Shown here piece after piece: positions 37,583-53,048 of a stretch of 64,000 nucleotides of DNA. This DNA is from Protonemura montana (lineage: Eukaryota > Arthropoda > Insecta > Plecoptera > Nemouridae). The stretch lies in the NCBI GenBank assembly GCA_947568835.1, contig OX387604.1:21977076-22041075 (forward strand), read 5' to 3'. The notes below the pieces were generated by a model, which was not told the DNA's origin, ran no database searches, and saw nothing but the letters and a program-made list of their open reading frames with translations. Position 1 is the stretch's first letter. Every line of letters begins with the position of its first letter. The position numbers were made by a program, and so were the translations under genes.

Positions 37583-39588
37583 AAATTGAGTACCTATAAT
37601 TTTTTCAGTAGCTACCCTTTAATCTCATCTAAGCTTAAACCGAACATGAAACCTCTCCTAAAAAAAGAGTGGTCATGTGAAATAAGTAAAATTAAACTCA
37701 GTTAGTTTACGCTTCAATTATGACAGGATATTTCTCAACAAGGATTTTCTGAAAAATGCTTCTTGTGGTCTCTATATTTGAATTGCTTTACTTCGGGAGT
37801 ATAGGCATCCATGATGTACCTAGCGATCGACTGTATTTATGAAGCAAACATGTGGTACTTATATTGTGATGCTGCTGGTGGCCACTCCATCCAAGTTGTC
37901 ATGGAGAGTGGTTTCAGTCGCATCAAGTGTTCCTCAATATTATAATTTATAAGAATAAGAACTTCGAGTAATGACCAGAGAAATAGCAATTTAACAAATG
38001 ACTAGTTTACTCTAGCATTAAATGTGCCAACAATGGAGTAATAAAAATAACATAAATCATCTAATATAAAAGATCTGAATCATATTGTTAACAGAGTTTT
38101 CTTTTTTATGTCACGCACCTAACATTATTTGGAACAGCTCAAGTACCCTAGATGTCATTTATGAAATGTTGCTTCCGTGCCGTGATTTCTACCTGTCGCT
38201 ATGAAACTTCCAGGAAACAGTGATGCTATAATAGGCATGTCGTTTTGTTTGGCATTGTAGGTGGCATGAAGCTGTTGTTTATGAACACATGTATCTACAG
38301 CAAATCATGCCAAATGAAGTGCATGAACTATGCAGCCATAAATGACTGAAAGTTCCGACTGTTTATGTTCAAGGCCAGTGCACCTGCAGACGGCATTGAA
38401 ATTGGCAAATCAGTAGGTACCGAACAGGGAAGTTGCAGCTGACAATGGGCCTACTCTTCGATTCCACTCCCTTCCTCGACAATAGCCTATTGTGAAAGCT
38501 AATCAGAAAGTGAATGGTGAGCCGCTACGGGTGTTTTGCTACTGCATGTAACATCCGACACCGTGTTTATTTATTTATTTCCAGTGTGAGGATTAGGCCT
38601 GGTGTGTAACTTTACATAATTATCGTGGATATCTCTAATCAATCGATCGGCTTACTGTTGAGACGGCCACAAATTTTACCCTGTAGCCCAATTTGCAATA
38701 AACGGGACCATAGAGAGAAAGCAAATGCATTTACGTTAATACATTCAAACATCGAAAGGTTGAGCGATATTAAATTAATGCCAAAACGTCCGGGAACAGC
38801 GCCGGCGCCCAGACAGTTATTAGCCGAGATTGAGCAGGGAGTGATTTCTTCTGCACCGATCTTACGATGAGTACAGGCCGGCTTTCTGAGCATAGACATC
38901 GGAGGGCATCGGAGGGTCGGGCTATGGTCGGGCTGAGATCATCGGTCGCGATACATCACATTCCTAGCCGCCCGAGTTCTCCGTGACATCTGAGGAGCAG
39001 CACTGTGCAGATTGCTATGTCAAGTACAGTCAGTTGCAGAAAACATTTGCAAGTAGCCTAATCGGGGAACATGAAAAGCCAATCGTAGACGTGTGTCTGC
39101 CGTTTGCTACGCGGTGTTTGTTTGAACTGCCTTTAAATTAATCCAACTCTTCCAGACAAGTAGTGTTCCACTATCTTATCTTAGTTACATAATGGGCATT
39201 GGAAGTATATTGATTCGAAAGGTTTGTAATTAATTTCTCTTCAACATCAGTGGAAAGTAAGTGTTGGAATTTGAGAAACTAAGCGATGCGGCGGGATAGA
39301 TTGTTGCCTAAAGCATGATCAATTATTGTCAATTGAAACTCGTGAGCAGTTTTTAAGTCATGAGGATGTTGTCACTGCCTATTACTGCCTCACTAGGCGA
39401 CAATTGAATGAAACACTTTTCATCGTGCTCATTTGGTAGATCCATTCTGGTAAATGCACCAATCAATACTTGTAAAAGCTTATTTACTCCAAAAGAAAAA
39501 AAATCAGATAAGAGTGACATAAGCTGTGCAGTCAATCACAGAGAGAGTTTTATACCATGGTTAAAGTTACTAACTCTTTACTTTCCAG
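37583..39588 (+). other. 3' UTR and intergenic stretch
   Basis: The first part is probably the GT92 3' UTR, with a candidate AATAAA at 38040-38045. A GC-richer patch at 38770-38990 has locally duplicated ATCGGAGGG units and an open frame of 81 codons without recognisable homology. The end may hold a 5' exon of the dehydrogenase: the ATG at 39589 directly follows a good acceptor (TTTACTTTCCAG). Confidence 0.45.
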
Positions 39589-42500
39589 ATGAGTTCGGGG
39601 GCCCACGCATTGCACAATAAAGCATTCGTCAATGGAAAATGGGTCCTAGCTACAAGCGGCAAGGTGTTCGATGTACTGAATCCAGCAGATGGCCAAGTCC
39701 TCGGTACTGTACCGGATTTTGATGAAGGGGACACAAAAATTGCTATCGAAGCTGCGCACAACGCATTTCAAACATGGCAACACGTTACTGCCAAAGTGTG
39801 TAACAACTCCGTTATTACTAGCAATAAAAAATATATATATCTGTGTACTTCTTCACATCAGATGTTGATATTGCACTAAAATCAGGCTGATCTTAAAACA
39901 AGAGAGTGAACATTTCTAAAAAATTAATTAGATCATTCCTCAGTTGATGCCACAGGACTCAGATCCACAAAGAAATTCTGTGAAAGCCCCTTCAAACTAT
40001 CCATGTTTTTTAAATAACTCCCAAAATACTGTCTCGTTAGTTAAGCATAAATCTGGGTACATGTGGAAAATTCATTTCTCAATCGCAGGAATTTTTAGAA
40101 AAAAGGGTTAAAGAAATCTACTACCGATAAAATATCTATCACCCACATTGTCCTGCGTCCCATATCGACCAAAAATACTATTTCTAACGTGATCTAATAA
40201 GTATTAAGAGTGTGGCAGCTAAGCTCAAAAGTACCAAAAATATTTTACATATTATATTTTTTTTAAGTGACTAAATTATTATTAACTGATATCCACTAAA
40301 TATCGTTTTACACATCCAATTTTGTTTTCTTAGAAACTTATGTTACATCTTGCTGATTTTTTTCTTATTCCCAACGTTTTTTAAATTCCAAATATTTATG
40401 CCATTGCAATTTGCATCCTTTTGTAAAAAATTCATATTTCTCCTAAATTCATACACAAATGTGCTAAGAACGTAGAAAGACTATTTTTCAAATATGAGGT
40501 CTGAATTGAGCATAAATTCCAAGAGAAAGCAATAAATTAAAGAAACAGATATATTTAAGTAACAAAAAAAATGGAGATGTTTTGTCTCAAACATTGAAGA
40601 AATCTTAAAATTGTGTGGTGTGTATTGCCCCATTTTCAAAATTGTACATTTCATGACAAATAACCTATTTGAGACCCACACAGATTGGCCCGTAACAAAA
40701 AAAGGGTTTAGCAATACTGATCCATAATTTAACCCCTGAATCATATTGAGCCTTACATTGAAGCAGGAAAAACCCACTGGGTTCTGCAAATTCTTTCCTA
40801 AATGGTAAAAGATTGTAATTGGCAGGACGCTTAATTATTTTCACTTCTTTCTCCTAAAATTTTGTTTCTATACCCTAAATGGGAATGCAATAATTTGAAA
40901 AATAATAATCAAAATGATTTCCTCTTTAGGAGAGAGCTAAAGTCTTACGAGATTGGTACAATCTGTTGGTGGAAAACCAAGACCAGCTTGCAAGAACGAT
41001 TACGCTCGAGGCTGGTAAACCGCTGAAAGAAGCTTTGGGAGAAGTTCTCTATGGGAATTCTTTCATCGAATGGTTCTCAGAAGAAGCCCGAAGAATACAT
41101 GTAAGATGAATTAGATTAAGATGAGTGCTAACTAAATAGTCATTGTGACACGTAACGCAAATAGCCTGCCCAAGCTTCTAAACTTTGTCTCCTTGAGCCA
41201 GGGACCATAGCCTGACCAACCCTCCCTTGCCTTTGAAAAGGAAAAAAAGTAAAGAAACAATTAAAAACCTGTGCCAGCATCAATCAGCAGAGATAATTGT
41301 AAGTATTGCATAACCCAAATCTAGGCCATCTATGCTAGGGGCTACCATAGCACTAATGCTAGCCCTACCATGGTGCTAATGTTAAGCTGTCTTCGCGAGA
41401 AATGGCTGCCAAGTTACTACTTGACTGTAAAAAATGAAGGATGGATGAAAAAATGAAGTCACAGTCGCTTTGAGTGATAAGAAATTTCATTTTGTTGCTT
41501 GTGGCAGATAACTTGCATTTGGACTGGATTGCGCTGGTTTATGCAAATTTATCTTTATTAATGCCGACCTCAATGATTGATGTACTTATATCAATATTTA
41601 TATCGCTTAAAAGGACGGCTGCAAGAGCCTACTGTTGTCAAGTGTTGCCGGCTCGTTGCCGGTAGTGCGGCTCAGCAGAAAGTTTTGCATTAACGCTGAC
41701 CCTCTAACTATACCCATAAACTTCAATGCTAGTATGTGAATGTCTGTCTAAGAGAATTAAAAGCATATAGAACAGCATATAGAGCCTTCGAAATGTTACC
41801 TACCATGGGATGGGAGTGAGCAGAATGTTGATGGTTTTCCCAAATCTACCCATACTAGAAAGGTAGATATGATAATTAATTTGAACTCTTTCACATAGAT
41901 TTAGTTCTTCAATTAATTTGTTTTTGGTTTTCTGGCCCGTTTAGGGTGAGATAGCTTCTAGCCCTGCAAAGAACAAACAAATGCTGTTTGTGAAGCAACC
42001 CATTGGAGTTGCTGCTCTCATAACACCTGTAAGTCATAAGGATTTGATATTTATAAGTAAGAAATCCCTTCAAATGACTGCATTTTCTAGCAAGATGTTG
42101 AAGGGAAAAAACGTCAGAAAGTATACTCTCCTGGACTCAGATAAGTTTCACTAGAAAATGTGTAAGTTCCAGTTCAGGAAAGGGAGGCAGGTACCAAGCA
42201 CTAAGCAGGGCTTGTGCTCGTCTAAATGACAAATCATTTGCCTTTTCAGTGGGTCTCCACAAATCCTCATCCTCAAAATGACATCCATAAGCATGTCAGT
42301 ATGTCATGTTGTCAGCAAATCTGCATTATCCTTGTGGTTCCTCTGTTACTTTTTTAGCCAATGAAATCTTTTCCACTGCCCCAAAGTAATCATTGTCGGC
42401 AATGTACTTATTTCCCGTTCTTGTTATCTGCAACTTGCCTGTATGAGTTAGCAAAGTAAATGATTGGGACTTGGGTGGAACAGCTAACTTGGTTGGAAGA

Positions 42501-44918
42501 TATATTATAAATATACATATAAACTTAACTTATTTCTACTTGAATAATACTTATACTCTGTGATTATACTGATACCTTAGCTGATACTATGTACTTGCCT
42601 GAAGTGCAATGTTTACTGTTCACTTCAACATTTACTGTGGTGAAGAACGAAAGGTAGAGGGAGAGCAACTTACCCGTGAAGAAATTTGGTGTGGCATGTT
42701 GCACTTGCCGAGAAATTTGTTGAAATCTTGAGAATTGAGACGTTTTGCAGTGTAAATCTTGGTATCATCATGATATCTTGAGAACTTCTAGAACAATATC
42801 TAAGAGGTAACACGTCGAAACGTATAAATTCTCGGGATTTATACCAAATTCTTGAAAAGTGCACCACGCCAACTTTCTTCTTCGGTGAGTTGCGCTCCCT
42901 TTACCTTAACGTCAATCGATACCAACCATAAATATCCAGCCTCTTGGCACTTTCATTGCTTTATACAATAAATTTAGAGGTAGGAAATAAATTTGAGGTA
43001 AGACATCAAAATGTTTTCTTAATAATGGAAAAGAAGTATCATAGAAGTGCGTCTTGTAAAGAGAAAACACAGGAAGATTTTTTCTTGTATTGGAAATCTC
43101 TAGAGCTAGCAAACAAACCACTTTGTGGTCACCAATAATCTTCATTTCACTGAGCAACTGATAAGGAAAATTGTTTATAACGACAAGTTTGAGGCCCATT
43201 TGGGGCGCCCGATTATAATCATCATCGCATTTTTATGCTGTGGTTTTCCTTTGTACGCAAAATCCGTGTAACACGGATCCGTATTTACACGGGGTTTCAA
43301 TAGGAGACAAGAAATTGTTTTGCCCAGAGCAAACTAAATCCGAGAACTGTATCAGTTAAAACAGTTTTCTAAAAACACAAGACATGAGTCGAATGAAACG
43401 AAATCCAGATTCTGATTCAGTGTTTAGCTGGAATAGTAGTAGTCAAACTCTAACAACCACTCTACTGGTCAAACTAGTAATCTCTAGAACTTTTAAAAAT
43501 TGTTTCTGGTACAAATGTGTTACTTTATCATTGTTAAAATAGCCTGTTATATAGTGATATAAATTAACACAAATGGTTTTATCACATTTCATTGGAAATG
43601 AACAATTTGTTACTAGTTTTATTTTCTATCTGTTTAGTGGAACTTCCCTCTGGCAATGATTACACGGAAGGCAGGAGCGGCTTTAGCAGCAGGATGCACG
43701 TGCGTCATTAAGCCAGCTGAAGATACGCCATTCACCGCGCTTGCTTTAGCTGACCTGGCGGAAAAGGCTGGTATACCAAAGGGAGTAGTAAACGTCATCA
43801 CTAGCAGCAGAGCCAATGCTGCCAGCGTCGGAAAAATACTTTGTCAAAGCCCGATGGTTGCAGGACTTTCTTTTACGGGTTCCACAAATGTGGGAAAAAT
43901 TTTATACCAACAATGTGCAGCTGGCATTAAAAGGTTGGGACTTGAGTTGGGAGGAAATGCGCCTTTTATCGTCTTCAATTCTGCAGACGTTAGCAAGGCA
44001 GTCCAGGGAGCAATGGCATCCAAGTTTCGAAACTGTGGCCAGGTACTGAAATGAAGAGCCGATTCGAGTTTTTGCATCTGCATGGGTAGGAGGATTAGTA
44101 AACTATGATTTTCTGTCTCTAGACTTGTGTAAGCGCCAATCGGTTTTTGGTGCAAGACGAGGTGTTCGACAAATTCGTAAAGCAGCTTCAGACAGCAATG
44201 AAAGAGGAACTAGTCATTGGGAACGGGATCTGCGACGGAGTTACTATTGGTCCACTCATAAACACAGCACAGGCAACTAAAGTAATTGAACAATTTCACC
44301 GATTGGAATTAATATGTACAGTCTTCATTTTCAAATCGAATTATACACATTGCATTATATTTGGGCATACTTCAGGTTTAATCTGAACTTAATTTTTTTG
44401 TGCAGGTAAATTCTATAGTACAAGATGCTGTAGATAAAGGAGCCAAAGTTCACGTGGGCGGTAAGCCTGCATGTAGCATAGGAGATCTATTCTACGAGCC
44501 AACACTGCTGACAAATATCAAGCCGAACATGATCTGTTTTAATGAAGAGATCTTTGGACCAATCGCAGTTTGCATACGGTAAGGCAATCAGGTCCCACCA
44601 AAATAACAATTAATTGCAGGGTAACTAACAAAAGTACTGTTTCTACTTACCAGGTTCAAGACGGAGGAAGAAGGCTTAGCCATCGCCAACAACACTCAAA
44701 GCGGCTTGGCTGGATACTTCTACACCAACGACATATCGCAGTCTTGGAGAATCGCCAAGGCCATGGAAGTCGGGATGGTTGGAGTCAATGAAGGGATCAT
44801 TTCAGCAGCAGAGGCAGCATTTGGCGGAATCAAAGAGTCTGGGATTGGCAGAGAGGGCTCACATCATGGGATCGAAGAATTTACGTACATAAAGTACATT
44901 TGCTATGGAGGCTTGTAA
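39589..44918 (+). CDS. ALDH5A1: Succinate-semialdehyde dehydrogenase (ALDH5A1-type)
   Basis: It oxidises succinate semialdehyde to succinate, the last step of the GABA shunt, normally in mitochondria. Exons are 39589-39795, 40930-41100, 41945-42028, 43638-44042, 44123-44281, 44406-44578 and 44654-44918, all GT-AG and in phase, giving 487 residues. ALDH signatures are the WNFP motif with catalytic Asn156, cofactor loop FTGSTNVGK (about 233-241), general base Glu257 in LELGGNAPF, and nucleophile Cys291 in [10 protein letters not shown], spaced 34 from Glu257 as expected. SSADH features are [26 protein letters not shown]-like [10 protein letters not shown] and the C-terminal YICYGGL. Two oddities: residue 293 is Ser where SSADHs usually have a second active-site cysteine (CVC), and no transit peptide is encoded after this ATG. 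A splice acceptor directly before the ATG suggests that upstream exons could supply one; short phase-0 candidates occur near 39019 and 39192. Intron 3 carries a fold-back MITE. Confidence 0.93.
42601..42950. mobile_element. Fold-back MITE, copy A
   Basis: An inverted-repeat element of about 350 bases lies in the dehydrogenase intron before exon 43638. The left arm (GGTAGAGGGAGAGCAACTTA at 42653) pairs with the right arm ending GAGTTGCGCTCCCTTTACC. The outer right end GCCTCTTGGCAC matches the end of the element at 61304-61626. No coding capacity was seen. Element ends and target-site duplication are not resolved. Confidence 0.65.
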
Positions 44919-44967
44919 TGTGTGACTATTTGAGCTGTGGTGGTAACCTGCAACATGTGACACTGAC

Positions 44968-44973
44968 AATAAA
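44968..44973 (+). terminator. Polyadenylation signal of the dehydrogenase gene
   Basis: AATAAA lies 50 bases after the TAA stop, followed by an A-run. It is the expected distance for a short 3' UTR. Confidence 0.6.
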
Positions 44974-45674
44974 AAACTCTTCATCTCAACAATCCACTGC
45001 GTAGTCATTCTTCACAAATTAAGAAAACCATTGATATTTAAAATCAATTTATTATCTCTCTTGTAAACAATTTGATGGCATAAAATCATTCCCAAAAACT
45101 GCTGGCCAATTCTGCTGCCTCAAATACAAGGTTCCCTGACAACTGGTACTTATGCCGGCAGTTGGTTTAGTACCTCGTCTATTGAATTTAAGCTGGGAGT
45201 GGGACCATCAGAGAGAAGTTCAAACAAACAAACTGTTAGCAATGAAGTCTGAGAGAAAGGAACACATAATTTCACATTTCTTTTGCAGCACAACTGATGG
45301 TTAACAACGGTTCATCAACGCAGCTGTACGATCGTAATATATTAGATATATGTAGCGATTAACTGACCAACCATTTGCAATTGAGACTTGAGTCTCCTTT
45401 CCTACAAAATACTTTGGGACAGCTGGATACTTTCTTAATTTTTTGGCAGTTGGCCCAAGTTGACATTTGATTTATCTGATGAAAACAGACAACACACATG
45501 CCAAACTGGTTGCTGAAGCTTTTCCCAGAAAAAGTATTTTGGTAAAGCAATGGACTGATCAATTAGACATATTAATATTATAAACACGATTTAATTGACA
45601 GCTACAGACACAGAGTATTATCATGACCGTCTGGCATGTGACATAAATTCAAAGTTTTTTGTCCTACTCTGTAA

Positions 45675-45759
45675 CCTAGGCTTGAAAGCCTAGTCAAGGC
45701 AGCCTAGACTAGGCTTGAAAGCCTAGACTAGGCTTGAAAGCCTAGTCCAGGCTGCCTGG
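45675..45759. repeat. Cluster of palindromic TAGGCTTGAAAGCCTA units
   Basis: Three copies of the 16-base near-palindrome TAGGCTTGAAAGCCTA start at 45677, 45710 and 45729. Linkers (AGTCAAGGCAGCC and AGTCCAGGCTGCC) are themselves related. The whole 85 bases can fold into alternative stems. Confidence 0.8.
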
Positions 45760-46094
45760 ACTTAAGCTTTAAGTTAGGTTCAGATGCAAAAGTTGAATTG
45801 TTTTCCAAGACATCACAGCTTATCAGTGAATATACAAAAGAAAGCCTGTTAGCCACACAAATGATCTGAATGTATGACCACCGCTGAACTGCACTAGAAT
45901 TCCACGAATTGGAATTTCAAGCTTATTTGAAAAAATGGTAAAATAACACAGGAAATTTAGTCTGCTGAAGGCAGGAAAACCATGTCTCTCGAAAATTGTA
46001 TCGTTCTTAGTTAACTGCGCCTCCATAGGAAATCGTTTCAGATCAACGACGTGCTGCAGGCCACAGCTGAGTGCTGACGTACGAAGATCAGGCA

Positions 46095-49517
<3,423 letters not shown>

Positions 49518-52500
49518 AGGAAGACACATGAATCAAGCCCAACAAATTTCATTGAAATTATCTAGATTGAAATTTACTTTATTTTATCCCATCTGTCAAT
49601 ACTAACAAAACAGCTAGTTTTTAACAGATGTGAGACCTGATTTTCCATGCACTTTTTCTAATGCCCCACCCATAAATATACTTTTTGATCTAGTTGTTGG
49701 GCGCTGTTGCGTTTCAACTACAAGCTACTCGCCAGCATTGTAACGTCTAGCTAAATGTTGTGTACATCGCGGTATGGAAGCAGTGAGTGATCCTTCGTGC
49801 AATGAGAGAAGCCGTTCCTGCATCCACCTCCAAACTGATATCTGCAATTCAAGCCATTAGCAGAATATTCGGCCTCGTTACGTTGCCAATGTGTGAAAAT
49901 ATATTTGTAAAATGAATAATGCATTCAAGTGTCACAGCAATAACACTTTTACAATCATTATTATAAGTTAAAAATACCTGACAACTTATTGCTGCCAGCA
50001 ATGGACAGCAGGAAACGCAGTTAGCCGGTGCAAGATGCTTTTCAACTAACGTAGAAAAGCGGGACGAGTTATGTTTAGCACCTTCTGTTTGTACCCAACT
50101 TTTTTGGGGATTATTATTACAAGGCTGACTGGAGATGCACTTGGTTTTTGCTACTGACTGGTCTTTTTATATTCTGCATTCAAACTGCTAATAATATGAC
50201 TTGTGTTTAATTCCAAGGCATGCATTGAAAAAAACTATGATGTAATCTTTTTAGATAGTTTTTTGCACTTGCATAATTATTCTTCACTTTTGCATCAGAG
50301 TGAGCGACACGTTTAAAAATTTAATTTTTCAAAATAAAATTATATATAAAAAAGGTATGGAAGTCATAACTTAACATATGAGCTAACCATAACTTACTCT
50401 CATTTCAAATAAAATGATCCACTGTCCTTAACCCAGCAACAAATGAATATTTCTAAGAAACGACGCTAGAAAAGACCTAGAAAATTCAATTCAATCGTGT
50501 TAGTATCCACCTTTGTCCTGAGCTAAAGCATGTTAGTCCCGGCCTCATCGCAGCAGTGGTGCTTGGTGCACAAAAGAAGTGAATCTTGGCTGTGTGTATA
50601 TCAGCCAAAGCACAAGGTAGAATGCTCTCAAAACTCGAGGGTTAGGAATAGAGCTGCTAGCCATATACTTATCAGTAGGCCTGTGAAGAGGACGCCAAAC
50701 TTCGACATGAAACTGAATTATACTCGTGACGTAGGAATCTAGCTTTATTTTTCTGTACAGGGCCAAAGAAAATTCTACAAATGTTGAATTTAAATAAGAT
50801 CTGATAATTGTTCATAGCAATTAAGTTACAAATGATTTGAATCAGTATCTACTCATTTAATGCATTTGGATAGTTAACGGCTAATTAAATGATTCGTCTA
50901 TTATTTTTGCTGGGGCACATGAGGAAGTTAAATTCAAATTCTTTAAATTTAGGGTTCATTTTTTTAATTTTAATTTAGGAATTTAAAAACTTTAATTCCT
51001 CCTAGCTAAGGTTAGCTCAGGTGAAGCTGGCCTCGAAATCAAGAGAAACAACGAAAAATGCCTTCAACGTAGCTACTAGTTTCATTATGGGGACATTTTA
51101 ATGTGGTTGTGAATCGGCCCAGCCTTTCCTGTCCCAGAATCTATAAAGCCGGTAATCCGCCTTGGCACAAATATCGGGAAGTGGGAATTGCTGTGTCACT
51201 ATCTTTGCCAATCTTTTAGTAAGTGTTCTTTGTATTCAATGTGGAGGTACCTTCCACACACACTTAAATTTATTTTCTTGAATAAACTGTCAATTATTTA
51301 AACACTACTGTTTTAATGTTGTATATTATAATAAAATTACATGCAAGTTGCGTGCTCATTTAAAAAACTTGCGCTGATACATTTTCACCGGCAGCAGACA
51401 CAACTTTACATAGCATATGAAAATGAATCGCAAAAACACAGAGGCACAGTTGTTGAATAAAGTCTAGGTTCAGGGCTGTTGCCAACACAAACGTGATCTG
51501 GTCAGTTGCTGGAAATTTCTATGAAAATTCTCTAACTTTACTTATAAATGCTACAACAATTCTACAATATATTCACTTACAATACTGCAGCATTGCTTCC
51601 AGTATGGCTTCACAAACAGCATTTGTTACTCTTGGGAACAAATGCACACCATCAAATGACAGCAATAAGTACATTCAACCAATCCTTTAGGAAATTGAGT
51701 ACAATTATACAATTGATACCAGCTGCCTTTGGTAAGAATGCGATATTTAAGGAGTATAATATTCTAAGGGCAAATGTGTCTAGAGAGTGTAAAATACTGC
51801 TTAAAACCTTATTTATCATATAATAGATACGCATGACATTATTGTTTGCAACCCCACTTCATTACGTTTTTAGTCCAGATTTGTGTACAGCTAGAATACT
51901 ACTTACTTAACTACTTGCTTTGATAAAAATTATATAATTTTAAAGCAACAACCATGTTTGGTATTCACAATCATTAGAGGTCCTTATCCCAAAGTTCGGG
52001 TGGATACATAATTATATTACTGCCCGACTAGTTAGAGCTAAGGAACTTACCAGTTAAATAACTAGAAAAATATTTATAGGGATACATTGGAAATTAGAAA
52101 CAAAACGACTTGCTATTGACTAGTTGACCAAAAAGGGATGAAAATAAATATTTGTGAGAAGGACAATCTTGATGTGGTGGCATGGTGATGATAGTCTGTA
52201 CATTCTGCTGAAGATATTCCCAACCTTATGAGAATTTTAAGACTCTAATAAATAAATCAAAAGAAATAAATCAAATTGGGTAATTTGATGAAGCGTGTTT
52301 GTGTCTGGCCTCCGGAGTTTCCCTGCTTTGTGCGCTATGAAGGGTTCCAAATTGGTCTTTCAACGGTTACAAAGACTTGTGAATGAACTTAAATCCTGAT
52401 TATCGCATTCAGAAACCTTTCCTTCATAAACAAAATTGAAGCACAATGCCTCCACATTGGAAAAACCAACTTCTTAACTCTTGTTCAAAGTAATACTTTT

Positions 52501-53048
52501 GTGTAATTTGTGAAGTTATATGTGCATATTAAAAAAAGGCTAAATATGTTAATTCTAACCAATTCGGGGGCACGAGTAATTAGTACGAACTTTATCAAAG
52601 CTCTCCTCAAAAAGGTTTCTGCAGCTTGGCTTGTGGCCAGTGGGTTCACGGTTCAAAGCACCACCCATGGGTTTGCCACATTGCTACTCAATGATCGAGT
52701 GATCGAGATGAGCGGTGAGACAGAGCAGCCCATTTGTGATCGACTTTAATGGACAATTTAAAATCGAGCTAGACTAGGCCCAGCGGAAAGCCGGCTGCAA
52801 ATTTCTCGAGCCTTTCGATACTAACTGGATGACGGTTCAGAAATATCTTGATTTACCGATACCATGACAAGGAAGGAAGTACGTTGATCTTCTCAAAATT
52901 TAGAAAAATACAATCCGTTCTCATTTGGCACCGTATTTCTTAAATACACAGACCTGGACACACCACTGCGGTATTAACGATTAATGCTAGATACTGGACA
53001 CACCTACTTGACGTCGACGGCATACACATACAAAACGACAAAAACGAG
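49518..53048. other. Convergent intergenic region without recognised genes
   Basis: About 3.5 kb of AT-rich sequence lies between the Rho stop and the receptor stop, holding both 3' UTRs. The only open frames are short and resemble no family I recognise. An AATAAA at about 50333 could end a long Rho 3' UTR. Confidence 0.5.

Larger units (their letters stand above)
44919..46094. other. Convergent intergenic region
   Basis: The dehydrogenase (plus) and the E2 gene (minus) converge here, so both 3' UTRs lie in this interval. It holds a palindromic repeat cluster at 45675-45759 and no recognisable gene. Confidence 0.5.

Noticed and set aside
38625..38870. 81-codon plus-strand open frame
   Set aside because: No family resemblance or splice context is visible. 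It is within the range expected by chance in this GC-richer patch.
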